A stretch of DNA of 64,000 nt from Chryseomicrobium palamuruense (GTDB lineage: Bacteria; Bacillota; Bacilli; Bacillales_A; Planococcaceae): NCBI RefSeq assembly GCF_042649045.1, contig NZ_JBHSEF010000009.1, positions 186,001 to 250,000 of the forward strand, in the 5' to 3' direction. Below, in pieces: positions 1 through 7,040 of the stretch. The notes below the pieces were generated by a model that had not been told where the DNA came from, ran no database searches, and saw only the letters and a program-made list of their open reading frames with translations. Position 1 is the stretch's first letter; each line of letters begins with the position of its first letter. The position numbers were made by a program, and so were the translations under genes.

Positions 1-689
1 AACCAGATGTGGAACGGGAACTGGGCCGACTTCGTGAAAGCCCCAAGCAAGATACAGGCCATTGCTGGATAAAACAACAGGTGATTGGACACTTCCGGAA
101 GAGTCGTCAAGATTTCACGGATGCTGAAGGAATCGGTCATCAAATGCACCATAATAAAACCCGCCAGCATACTAAATCCACCAAACATCGTGATCAGTAA
201 TGATTTTTGAGCGCCGTTTCGCGAATTTTTCCGGTGGAACCAGAAGGCGATGAGTAGGAAGGATGAAATACTCGTTAATTCCCAGAAAACGTAAAGCACA
301 ATCAGATTATCGGATAATACGACCCCTAACATGGCTCCCATAAACAGCATGAGATATGTATAAAAGTGCGGCAAGGAGTCTGTTGGAGATAAATAGTAGA
401 TGGAGTACAAGATAACAAGGGAACCGACCCCTGAAATCAATAGAACAAAAACAAGACTTAATCCGTCTAAAATAAAGGAAAAGTCAATGCCATACGTAGG
501 AATCCAAGGCATTAGAAATGTTAGCGTTTCACCTGAGGCGATTCGTGGTATATGACTAGCGAAATATCCAAAGAGGATGAGAGGTATGCTAAGAACAAGC
601 CAACCTAAATTGAAGCGTCGTAAAGAATGTGAAGCTATTGCAATGCCGACTGCGGCCAGAAAGGGCAACAAGATAGAAAGAAAAAGCAT
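1..689 (-). CDS. mrpA: Na+/H+ antiporter subunit A (MrpA/MnhA), 5' part only
   Basis: The minus strand opens at an ATG (687-689) behind a perfect AGGAGG site and stays open to the window edge, giving about 229 residues; the rest lies outside the window. The translation starts MLFLSILLPFLAAVG and is a run of hydrophobic helices. It carries the family stretch GAMLGVVLSDNLIVLYVFWE followed by LTSISSFLLIAFW, and near the edge a Lys-containing AQFPFHIW segment. These are typical of the proton-pumping antiporter-like fold shared by MrpA and NuoL. The N-terminus (helix, then IDFSFILDGLS) resembles MrpA/MnhA rather than NuoL. MrpA works in the membrane as part of the six- or seven-subunit Mrp complex, which expels Na+ in exchange for H+ for pH and salt homeostasis; the other subunits would be expected beyond the left edge. 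Confidence 0.85.
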   Translation of the reverse strand, partial: MLFLSILLPFLAAVGIAIASHSLRRFNLGWLVLSIPLILFGYFASHIPRIASGETLTFLMPWIPTYGIDFSFILDGLSLVFVLLISGVGSLVILYSIYYLSPTDSLPHFYTYLMLFMGAMLGVVLSDNLIVLYVFWELTSISSFLLIAFWFHRKNSRNGAQKSLLITMFGGFSMLAGFIMVHLMTDSFSIREILTTLPEVSNHLLFYPAMACILLGAFTKSAQFPFHIW

Positions 690-742
690 AAAATTCCTCC
701 TACAAACAGGCTGATGCCCAAGGGTTTCAGGCATTCTATTTA

Positions 743-771
743 ATCATACAGGGAAATCATCAAAGAGTAAA
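743..771 (-). promoter_or_regulatory. Candidate SigA promoter for mrpA
   Basis: Read on the minus strand: TTTACT, 17-bp spacer, TATGAT. It lies about 55 bp upstream of the mrpA start and back to back with the promoter of the divergent gene. Placement is by consensus only. Confidence 0.5.
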
Positions 772-784
772 ATGATACTAGCTG

Positions 785-813
785 TTGCAAAAGAATTTAG
801 TATGGGCTATAAT
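785..813 (+). promoter_or_regulatory. SigA promoter for the KdpD/USP-like gene
   Basis: TTGCAA (785-790), a 17-bp spacer and a perfect TATAAT (808-813), ending about 52 bp before the ATG at 866. Confidence 0.7.
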
Positions 814-865
814 TTTGTAGTTTTAAACAATAAGCCACGGCAATGAAAAGATGGAGGGACCAGAA

Positions 866-1543
866 ATGGGATTAATCCGCGGGAAAATGGATGAAAGTAT
901 TTTAGTATGTGTGTTTTACGGTCCGAACGGGGAGCGATTGATTCGCCGCGGCCATCAGCTGTCAAGCATGCTGGGCTGTCCGTTATATATTCTTACAGTA
1001 GATGCTGTACCTTTTGATGAGTTTGATGCGGATAAGACCGCCTATATAGAACGTTGGAAAGAACTGACGGAAGAACTTGGGGCACAAGAGTTCATTATTC
1101 GTGACAATGAGAAACGCTCTTCTGCAAAAGTCATTGCGGAAGTGTCCAATCAATTAGATGTGACGCAGATCATTATTGGTCAGACGGCAAGAAGCCGCTG
1201 GGAAGAAATCACGAAGGGGTCATTCATTAACTTGTTGCTTCGTGAGATTCCATTCGTTGATCTGCACGTCGTGTCGGTGTCTCGTACGATTCGTGCATCT
1301 GAAGACGAATTGTTTGAACGAGGTGTTCGTTGTTATGTCGTGAAAGACGGCGAAGGATACGCTCTTAGTTTTACACAACGTAAAGAGTGTAAGATGGAAG
1401 GGATTTTCTTTAAGGAAATTGGAACGGACTTTAACAATGGCATCTTTAAATTCATGGATGATCATGAACTGCGCCAAGTGACCGTTCATGACGGGAAAAT
1501 TGACCAACCAGAAAAAATTAAATCATGTATTGAAGAAAAATAA
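866..1543 (+). CDS. Universal-stress-type protein related to the KdpD sensor USP domain
   Basis: A 225-residue soluble protein. The start at 866 is preferred over 851 because GGAGG (852-856) sits 9 nt before it. Residues about 12-145 match the USP (Rossmann-like) domain of KdpD: a CVFYGPNGERLIRRG start, a LYILTVDAVPFDE strand, and a late IIIGQTARSRWEEITKGS segment that resembles the KdpD-type nucleotide-binding G-x-S/T-x-R-W motif. No histidine-kinase core or membrane helices follow, so this is not a complete sensor; the last 80 residues are unassigned. The gene is single, divergent from mrpA with a shared 175-bp promoter region, and closed by a terminator. Pairing with a cation antiporter suggests a role in sensing ionic or nucleotide state, but this is inference. 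Confidence 0.7.
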   Translation: MGLIRGKMDESILVCVFYGPNGERLIRRGHQLSSMLGCPLYILTVDAVPFDEFDADKTAYIERWKELTEELGAQEFIIRDNEKRSSAKVIAEVSNQLDVTQIIIGQTARSRWEEITKGSFINLLLREIPFVDLHVVSVSRTIRASEDELFERGVRCYVVKDGEGYALSFTQRKECKMEGIFFKEIGTDFNNGIFKFMDDHELRQVTVHDGKIDQPEKIKSCIEEK

Positions 1544-1583
1544 ACGCACCGCGTCTTCCTTTACGAAGACGGTGCGTTTTTTT
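1544..1583 (+). terminator. Intrinsic terminator after the USP gene
   Basis: ACGCACCG-CGTCTTC stem with matching 3' arm GAAGACG-GTGCGT followed by seven T residues, directly after the stop codon. Confidence 0.9.
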
Positions 1584-1676
1584 GTTGGTCGAGATGTTTC
1601 ATCCTATAAGGAAATAAACCTAAACGTTCATAAGGTCTGCGAGCGCTTCTTCTTTAATCGATATTTCGGTTGCTAT

Positions 1677-1707
1677 ATAAAAAGCCCCTTTCCAAAAGGA
1701 AAGGGGC
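1677..1707 (-). terminator. Terminator of the candidate sRNA
   Basis: On the minus strand a 10-bp stem GCCCCTTTCC/GGAAAGGGGC with a TTTT loop is followed by TTTTTAT. On the plus strand no T-run follows the hairpin, so the orientation is clear. Confidence 0.85.
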
Positions 1708-1812
1708 GGGACCGGCCATATTGCCGGTCTCTCATCTGAGGCGAGCCAGACCACGCTCCACAACGTGTTCCCGAAGGAGTGTCTGTTCGACTTACACAGA
1801 GCAGCTCATCGC
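1678..1812 (-). ncRNA. Candidate free-standing small RNA (about 135 nt)
   Basis: The 333-bp gap between the USP gene terminator and the alcohol dehydrogenase holds a complete minus-strand transcription unit with no credible ORF. It has a near-consensus promoter (1820-1848), a predicted G start near 1812, a stem CAGAC/GTCTG extended by CTCC/GGAG (1747-1785), a strong 7-bp hairpin GACCGGC/GCCGGTC (1710-1729), and a terminator hairpin with U-tract at the end. It does not match 6S, SRP, RNase P, tmRNA or any riboswitch core that I can recall. The gene on its left, the USP gene, points the other way, so the RNA is not a leader for it. Function unknown. Confidence 0.6.
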
Positions 1813-1819
1813 AAAATAT

Positions 1820-1848
1820 ATCATACGCGAAAAGTGGTCAAATGTCAA
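1820..1848 (-). promoter_or_regulatory. Near-perfect SigA promoter of the candidate sRNA
   Basis: Minus strand: TTGACA (1848-1843), exactly 17 bp, TATGAT (1825-1820). Matches are 6/6 and 5/6 to the SigA consensus. It lies 70 bp upstream of, and divergent from, the alcohol dehydrogenase start. Confidence 0.8.
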
Positions 1849-1916
1849 TGAGCAGGAAGTCTTTTCGCCTATGTCGAATGAGAGAAAGAGACTATGATTT
1901 GAAAAGAGGAACAACG

Positions 1917-3116
1917 ATGAATAAATTATATGCCCGAACGTATCAAGCGATTTACCGAGGTGTGTCAAAAGTACTTCCGTGGCGTACACCACTCCTTGTT
2001 GCAGGGGAAGGCAGTGTTATAGAAAGTGTAAGTGAGTTGAAGCAACGACACATCACAAAATTCTTACTTGTCACAGATGTGACAATGACCGATAGGGGTT
2101 TGTATCACTCCTTTATAGAAGCAGCTGTAAAAGAGCGAATCAAGGCCGTGATTTATGACCAAACGATTCCGAATCCGACCATCACAAATATTGAACAGGC
2201 CTTCGAACTCTACAGGTCGCAGCAGTGCCAAGCCATCGTTGCTTTTGGTGGAGGGTCTGTTATTGATTGTGCTAAAGGCGTAGCAGCACGCGTCGCTCAA
2301 CCGAATAAACTGATTCCGGACATGAAAGGGCAATTGAAAGTCCGAAAGCCGACGCCGTTTCTTATGGCGATTCCGACCACGGCAGGAACAGGCAGTGAAG
2401 GAACCGTTGCCGCTGTAATCTCCAACCCGGAAGCGCAAGAAAAATATGCGGTCAACGACACTGTTCTCATTCCAGACGTGGCCGTTTTAGATCCCCTTCT
2501 AACTGTAGGGTTGCCTGCTCCTTTGACAGCCACCACAGGGATGGATGCATTGACGCATGCAGTAGAGGCCTTTATCGGAGGGAGCAATACGGCGGAAACA
2601 GAAGCTTATAGTAAAGAAGCTGTCGCGCTCATCTTTCAGTGGTTGCAGGTTGCGTATGAGGATGGCAAAGACCTCGAAGCACGAAAAGCCATGCAGAAAG
2701 CATCGTACCTTGCAGGTCTTGCATTCACACGTGCCTATGTCGGAAATGTTCATGCCATTGCCCACACATTAGGCGGCTATTATAATGTGCCACATGGTTT
2801 AGCGAATGCAGTGCTATTACCAAAGCTATTACGTTTTTATGGAAACACAGCCGCCCCAAGACTGGCAGAGCTCGCGGAAGCTGCAGGATTGTTGATAGAA
2901 GGGAAAACCATTGCAGAGAGAACCGAAGCATTTATCGAAGCAATTGAGAAGATGAATGAAGATATGCAGATCCCGGAACAGATTGACGGGATTAACGAAA
3001 AGGATATCAAAGAGATGGCAAAAAAGGCCTATAAAGAAGCCAACCCATTGTATCCGGTTCCTGTGATTATGAGTAAGAAACAATTTGAACAACTGTACCA
3101 TGAAGTCATGAGATAA
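1917..3116 (+). CDS. Iron-containing (type III) alcohol dehydrogenase
   Basis: A 399-residue NAD(P)-dependent dehydrogenase that interconverts alcohols and aldehydes or ketones in the cytosol. The ATG at 1917 is chosen because AAGAGG precedes it; an in-frame upstream ATG at 1779 lies within the sRNA region and has no comparable site. The N-terminal dinucleotide domain carries FGGGSVIDCAKG; the family PTTAGTGSE motif follows at about residue 155. Metal ligands of the family are visible: Asp and His in GMDALTHAVEAF, and two His in HAIAHTLGGYYNVPHGLAN. The length is normal for the 1,3-propanediol/butanol dehydrogenase branch. The substrate cannot be read from sequence. The gene is monocistronic. 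Confidence 0.9.
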   Translation: MNKLYARTYQAIYRGVSKVLPWRTPLLVAGEGSVIESVSELKQRHITKFLLVTDVTMTDRGLYHSFIEAAVKERIKAVIYDQTIPNPTITNIEQAFELYRSQQCQAIVAFGGGSVIDCAKGVAARVAQPNKLIPDMKGQLKVRKPTPFLMAIPTTAGTGSEGTVAAVISNPEAQEKYAVNDTVLIPDVAVLDPLLTVGLPAPLTATTGMDALTHAVEAFIGGSNTAETEAYSKEAVALIFQWLQVAYEDGKDLEARKAMQKASYLAGLAFTRAYVGNVHAIAHTLGGYYNVPHGLANAVLLPKLLRFYGNTAAPRLAELAEAAGLLIEGKTIAERTEAFIEAIEKMNEDMQIPEQIDGINEKDIKEMAKKAYKEANPLYPVPVIMSKKQFEQLYHEVMR

Positions 3117-3205
3117 TTCTTTACATTTCCCCTTTTATTTCCTATTGTGGAATTCATATAATTTGGTATATACTAGGAAATAACCAATTGTAAGGAGGGG
3201 AAGTC

Positions 3206-3715
3206 ATGACACGTGTTATTTGTAAGCAATTGCAAATCAATGCATCACTCGAACATACTTGGGCACTTTGGACAGACGCTTCTCAAGTAGAGAAATGGTT
3301 TGCGCCCAAAGCGTTTATTGACCCATCTCTAGGAGGACGGTATGAATTGTTTTTTGTTTCCGGAAATTCTCTATATAGAAATACAGAGGGTTGTCGTATT
3401 CTCCGTTTTCTGCCGCAGGAAGAATTAACGGTGACATGGAAAGGTCCGAATCAGTTTACGGATTTGATGAATCAGCCTTCGTATCAAACGACGGTCACTA
3501 TCCGGATGAAAAAAATGTCGGATTCCACGACTTGTGTGAAGATTTTTCACGATGGGTTTAGGGAAGAGGAAGTGTGGGACGCGGCGTACGACTGGCATGA
3601 CCTCGCATGGGCAGGCATTTTAAACCGATTACAAAATGAACTGGAAAAACCGGAGTATTCACTTGGCTATACACAGTTCCCTACATACAAAAAAACCGTT
3701 TCCTGTGCAGGTTAA
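3206..3715 (+). CDS. SRPBCC/AHSA1-domain protein
   Basis: A 169-residue protein with AAGGAGGGG 6 nt before its ATG. The N-terminus LQINASLEHTWALWTDASQVEKWFAP has the usual start of the activator-of-Hsp90-homologue (AHSA1) / START-like fold: a beta strand, then the 'W..wtd.e.l..Wf.P' helix-grip pattern. A central segment EELTVTWKGP and a C-terminal helix with HDLAWAGILNRLQNELE complete the fold. Members bind hydrophobic small molecules or act as uncharacterised accessory proteins; no catalytic residues can be named. Monocistronic, with a terminator overlapping its last codons. A weak promoter (TTGTGG-18-TATACT) lies just upstream. Confidence 0.8.
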   Translation: MTRVICKQLQINASLEHTWALWTDASQVEKWFAPKAFIDPSLGGRYELFFVSGNSLYRNTEGCRILRFLPQEELTVTWKGPNQFTDLMNQPSYQTTVTIRMKKMSDSTTCVKIFHDGFREEEVWDAAYDWHDLAWAGILNRLQNELEKPEYSLGYTQFPTYKKTVSCAG

Positions 3716-3741
3716 TTTCTGCTTGAGGAAACGGTTTTTTA
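3691..3741. terminator. Bidirectional terminator
   Basis: A-run, AACCGTTTCC stem, loop of about 20 nt, GGAAACGGTT and T-run. It overlaps the 3' end of the AHSA1 gene and abuts the stop of the minus-strand membrane gene, so it serves both convergent genes. Confidence 0.85.
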
Positions 3742-3921
3742 TTCACCTTGCGCCCGTTTAAAAACTTGCTGGACACCGTAGATGAGAAAGATGATGCCGG
3801 GTAGTCCGATTACATAGTACAAGACACTCCATACAGGGCCTTCGTTGGGCATGACTTGTGGATAGATATATAAAAAGAGCGTCGCTGCTATAAACATGGC
3901 GAGGTATTGAAAGATTTTCAT
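3739..3921 (-). CDS. Small two-helix membrane protein, unknown function
   Basis: Sixty residues behind GAAGGAGG. Two hydrophobic segments (about residues 4-20 and 32-50) are separated by a short loop PQVMPNEGPVW; the tail KRAQGE is basic and probably cytosolic. I do not recognise the family. Convergent with the AHSA1 gene and monocistronic. Confidence 0.65.
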   Translation of the reverse strand: MKIFQYLAMFIAATLFLYIYPQVMPNEGPVWSVLYYVIGLPGIIFLIYGVQQVFKRAQGE

Positions 3922-3974
3922 GAAAATGCCTCCTTCTTCATTTTAGTGTAGCAGATAGGGGAGCAGGGAGAAAA

Positions 3975-4267
3975 GTGAAACTTCGCATGCCTGCTTTGAA
4001 GTTCTAAGCTTTCTCACCTGTATTGGCCGGGGAACAAATTCATCTGACCGAACTCCTTGCGAGCTGAAAGGTAGTTGGATGAAAGATGAACTGGCGTTAA
4101 GTGATGAATGGAACCGTGTAAATGCTGGAGGAATACGGACGTCCATGTCACTCAAAGAGTTTGAAGTGAAAGAGAAGTAAAAGCGTAGATGGGTTCTATG
4201 GATTGGTGTTCCACTGGGCCTGATTGTTTTCATTGTAGTCGGGTTGTATATAATAGGATCTATGTAA
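3975..4267 (+). pseudogene. Probable decayed small membrane-protein gene
   Basis: No intact gene fits this 450-bp gap, but coding-like fragments lie in order. From a GTG at 3975 (GGGAG in front) one frame gives short pieces (LAGEQIHLTELLAS) broken by stops. From 4079 a second frame gives 33 residues ending LKEFEVKEK, a TAA at 4178-4180, then without a frame change a basic KRRW and a perfect transmembrane segment (IGVPLGLIVFIVVGLYIIG) to a TAA at 4265. If the internal stop is ignored this is a cytosolic domain with one C-terminal helix. The parent family was not recognised. Erosion by one frameshift plus stop codons is inferred. Confidence 0.4.
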
Positions 4268-4311
4268 TTCCGTCAAAAGTCTGAAAATCTTGAAATCGAA
4301 GTGTTTTGATT

Positions 4312-4339
4312 TTGTACCATTCTATAACCTGCGTATACT
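4312..4339 (+). promoter_or_regulatory. Candidate SigA promoter of the flavin oxidoreductase
   Basis: TTGTAC, 16-bp spacer, TATACT, 36 bp before the ATG at 4375. Confidence 0.55.
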
Positions 4340-4374
4340 GAAAAATAGGTAGATGTCAGGAAGGAAGTTGCCAG

Positions 4375-5436
4375 ATGGAAAAGTATCGTTTCGACCAGAA
4401 AAAAGGATTAGAGTTTGGACTCTATACACTGGGTGACCATATGCCCAACCCACATACAGGAGACCGCATCTCTGCTCAGCAGCGTATTCAGGAAATCATT
4501 CGACTCGCCCAGCTTGCGGAACAGGCCGGCATGGACTTTTTTAGTGTCGGAGAAAGCCATCAAGAGTATTTTGCGACGCAAGCACATGCCGTTGTTCTCG
4601 CTGCAATTGCGCAAGCGACAGAGAAGATTAAGATTGGAAGCTCCTCAACCATTGTCAGTACGTCGGATCCTGTTCGTGTCTATGAAAATTTCGCAACCAT
4701 CGATTTAATTTCAGGAGGGCGTGCGGAAATTGTGGCAGGACGTGCTTCTCGTGTCGGTTTGTTTGAGTTACTTGGTTATGATATCCGGTATTATGAAGAA
4801 TTATATGAAGAAAAATTTGATTTGTTGCTTCAGATTAATGAGAAGGAACGCATCACATGGGACGGTCGGTTCCGCTCACCTTTGAACGATGCAGAAGTAT
4901 TGCCGCGTCCGGTTGAAGGGAAGTTGCCGATCTGGCGTGCAGTTGGTGGCCCTCCAGCGAGTGCGATTAAAGCAGGTAATGCGGGCGTGCCGATGATGCT
5001 TGCGATGCTTGGTGGACAAGCGGAAAACTTCCACTATTCGGTCGAAGCGTACCGTGAATCCGCGCGACGTGCCGGACATAATCCGGACGAGTTACCGATT
5101 GCGACAGCAGGCATGTTCTTCACAGCGCCTACTTCTCAAGAAGCCATCGATACTTATCACACATATGTCGATAAAGGGATGATGAAGAGCAATGGGCGTG
5201 GGTATCCAAAGTTTGCATTTGAACAAAGTGCACAGGATCCACGCGATGTGTTGAACGTCGGCAGTCCGCAACAAGTGATTGAAAAGATCTTATACCAGCA
5301 CGAACTGTTCGGTCATCAGCGCTACATCGCGCAGATGGATTTCGGCGGCGTGCCGTTTGATCAACTAGAGCGCAACATCGAGTTGATTGGTTCCGAAATT
5401 TTACCGGCCATCCGAAAGTATACGCAACAAGCCTAA
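4375..5436 (+). CDS. LLM-class (luciferase-like) flavin-dependent oxidoreductase
   Basis: A 353-residue TIM-barrel flavoprotein of the bacterial-luciferase superfamily, which uses FMNH2 or F420 to oxidise organic substrates. Typical signatures are LEFGLYTLGDHMP at the N-terminus, AEQAGMDFFSVGESHQEYF, the strand IKIGSSSTIVSTSDPVRVYE with the following ISGGRAEIVAGRASR, and PIWRAVGGPPASA at about residue 190. The cap GMFF and the C-terminal QMDFGGVPFDQLERNIELIG are also as in the family. The substrate is unknown; close relatives are usually annotated only as LLM-class oxidoreductases. Monocistronic; ended by a strong terminator and followed by a repeat region. Confidence 0.88.
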   Translation: MEKYRFDQKKGLEFGLYTLGDHMPNPHTGDRISAQQRIQEIIRLAQLAEQAGMDFFSVGESHQEYFATQAHAVVLAAIAQATEKIKIGSSSTIVSTSDPVRVYENFATIDLISGGRAEIVAGRASRVGLFELLGYDIRYYEELYEEKFDLLLQINEKERITWDGRFRSPLNDAEVLPRPVEGKLPIWRAVGGPPASAIKAGNAGVPMMLAMLGGQAENFHYSVEAYRESARRAGHNPDELPIATAGMFFTAPTSQEAIDTYHTYVDKGMMKSNGRGYPKFAFEQSAQDPRDVLNVGSPQQVIEKILYQHELFGHQRYIAQMDFGGVPFDQLERNIELIGSEILPAIRKYTQQA

Positions 5437-5439
5437 ATG

Positions 5440-5472
5440 GGCCCGCCTTTCCTTTGGGAAAGGCGGGTTTTG
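5440..5472 (+). terminator. Terminator after the LLM oxidoreductase
   Basis: Stem CCCGCCTTTCC / GGAAAGGCGGG followed by TTTTG. Confidence 0.9.
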
Positions 5473-5500
5473 CTGTGGCCAGAGTGTCTCCGCGTCCGAA

Positions 5501-5700
5501 TGTCTCGCAAACGCTTTGGTTCGCCCCAAAAGCCGCTCCATTTGTCTCGAAAAGCACTGTGAATGACTCGAAACCTTCCATTTGTCTCGCAAACGCTTTG
5601 GTTCGCCCCAAAAGCCGCTCCATTTGTCTCGAAAAGCACTGTGAATGACTCGGAATCTTCCATTTGTCTCGTAAACACCTTGATTTGCCTCGGAAGCACA
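5501..5700. repeat. 82-nt tandem repeat (2.4 copies) made of 41-nt half units
   Basis: Copies begin at 5501, 5583 and (partial, diverged) 5665, each starting TGTCTCGCAAACGC or a variant. The first two copies are nearly identical. Within each unit a second TTTGTCTCGAAAAG phrase lies about 41 nt further on, so the real period is 41. The region separates two convergent genes, between their terminators. Open frames through it merely reflect the repeat and are not credible genes. Confidence 0.85.
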
Positions 5701-5770
5701 TTGGTTTGTCCCACAACGACTCTCCATCTACTCAAATCGTCAACTGCTTATTAGCTAAACCCTTCCTATG

Positions 5771-5798
5771 AAAAAATCCCGCAGCCAAAGCTGCGGGC
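5771..5798 (-). terminator. Terminator of the acyl-CoA dehydrogenase operon
   Basis: Minus strand: CCCGCAGC, TTTG loop, GCTGCGGG, then ATTTTTTC. Confidence 0.9.
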
Positions 5799-5844
5799 AC
5801 TTCAAGAACTTCTGTTTTTGTTTCTGAACGAGTGTTCTTCACAT

Positions 5845-7038
5845 CTAATTTGTCTCCCACCCAGGCAACATACTCGACAACACTTTATCCTCCCGGTACC
5901 CGAGCACATACTCGGCTTGCATGACCGTGTGGATTTCGCGGGTGCCTTCGTAGATGACCGGTGCTTTGGAGTTGCGAAGGAAGCGCTCGACCGGATATTC
6001 GTCGGAGTAGCCGTTTGCGCCGAAGATTTGCACGGCGTCGTCGGCTGCTTTGTTGGCGAAGTCGCACGCCTGCCACTTGGCAAGCGAGGTTTCGCGCGTG
6101 TTGCGTTTGCCTTCGTTTTTCAGTTGACCTGCGCGGTAGACAAGTAAACGACTCATCTGATAGCCCGCTTCCATGTTTGCCAGCATCTGCTGCACGAGTT
6201 GGTGGCGGCCAATCGGTTTGCCGAAGGTCTCGCGCGTGTGACAGTACTCTGTGCTGACTTCTAGACATGCTTGAATCAAGCCGACCGCGCCTGCTGCAAC
6301 TGTGAAGCGGCCGTTATCGAGAGCGGCCATCGCAATTTTAAACCCTTCGCCTTCTTTTCCGAGCAAGTTCTCTTTCGGCACCTTGACGTCTTCGAAGAAC
6401 AGTTCGCCTGTGTTGCCTGCACGAATCCCAAGTTTGCCTTTCACCGCTTGAGAAGAAAAGCCTTCCCATGAGCGTTCAACGATGAAAGCGGAGATGGCTT
6501 TGTGCTTGTCTTCTTTACTTCCGGTATACGCAAAAATCAAGAAGTTGTCGGCAATATCGCATAGTGAGATCCATGCTTTTTGGCCGTTTAGTACATAGTG
6601 GTCGCCATCTAATTTCGCTGTTGTTTGAAGAGCGGCTACATCTGAACCGGCAGCGGGTTCTGTTAATCCGAAGGCACCAATTTTGTCACCTTTTGCTTGC
6701 GGGACGAGGTATTTTTCTTTTTGTTCTTCCGTTCCCCATTGAAGCAGCGTCATACTATTTAGGCCTGTGTGTACAGACACTGCTGTACGGAAGGCCGTAT
6801 CGCCACGTTCAAGCTCTTCGCACACGATAGCGAGGGAATTGTAATCCATGCCACTACCGCCGTATTTTTCAGGAATGCAGACGCCCATCAGACCGAGTTC
6901 TGCTAAACGTTTATAGATGACAGGGTCAAACTTTCCGTTGCGGTCCCAGTCCCGAATGTTTGGCATGATTTCTTTATCGACAAAGTCTCGTACTGTCTTG
7001 CGTAGCATCGTTTGTTCTTCAGTGAAATGAAAGTTCAT
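5845..7038 (-). CDS. Acyl-CoA dehydrogenase family protein, possibly glutaryl-CoA type
   Basis: A 397-residue FAD enzyme that oxidises acyl-CoA to enoyl-CoA and passes electrons to ETF. I start at the second ATG (7038), which has AAGGAG at proper spacing; the first is 3 nt from the site. Domain order is normal: N-terminal helices with FTEEQTMLRKTVRDF, the flavin-binding GAFGLTEPAAGSDVA and AWISLCDIAD in the beta domain, and the C-terminal helical domain with GRFTVAAGAVG and RETFGKPI. The IYEGTREIHTVMQAEYVLGY segment contains the family's usual catalytic Glu. The start is 2 nt from the stop of the CoA-transferase, so the two are co-transcribed. That partnership suggests a dicarboxylyl-CoA such as glutaryl-CoA as substrate, by inference. 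Confidence 0.87.
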   Translation of the reverse strand: MNFHFTEEQTMLRKTVRDFVDKEIMPNIRDWDRNGKFDPVIYKRLAELGLMGVCIPEKYGGSGMDYNSLAIVCEELERGDTAFRTAVSVHTGLNSMTLLQWGTEEQKEKYLVPQAKGDKIGAFGLTEPAAGSDVAALQTTAKLDGDHYVLNGQKAWISLCDIADNFLIFAYTGSKEDKHKAISAFIVERSWEGFSSQAVKGKLGIRAGNTGELFFEDVKVPKENLLGKEGEGFKIAMAALDNGRFTVAAGAVGLIQACLEVSTEYCHTRETFGKPIGRHQLVQQMLANMEAGYQMSRLLVYRAGQLKNEGKRNTRETSLAKWQACDFANKAADDAVQIFGANGYSDEYPVERFLRNSKAPVIYEGTREIHTVMQAEYVLGYREDKVLSSMLPGWETN

Positions 7039-7040
7039 TA

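Noticed and set aside
1684..1707. Hairpin as a second plus-strand terminator after the USP gene
   Set aside because: The U-tract lies only on the minus strand, so it terminates minus-strand RNA.
3943..4233. Minus-strand 96-aa frame in the 3.9-4.4 kb gap
   Set aside because: No ribosome site, no recognisable composition; the plus strand carries better coding-like fragments.
5129..5735. Long minus-strand frames (up to 195 aa) across the end of the LLM gene and the 82-nt repeats
   Set aside because: They consist of repeat-derived sequence and the antisense of a clear gene, with no ribosome site; open frames follow from the repeat.
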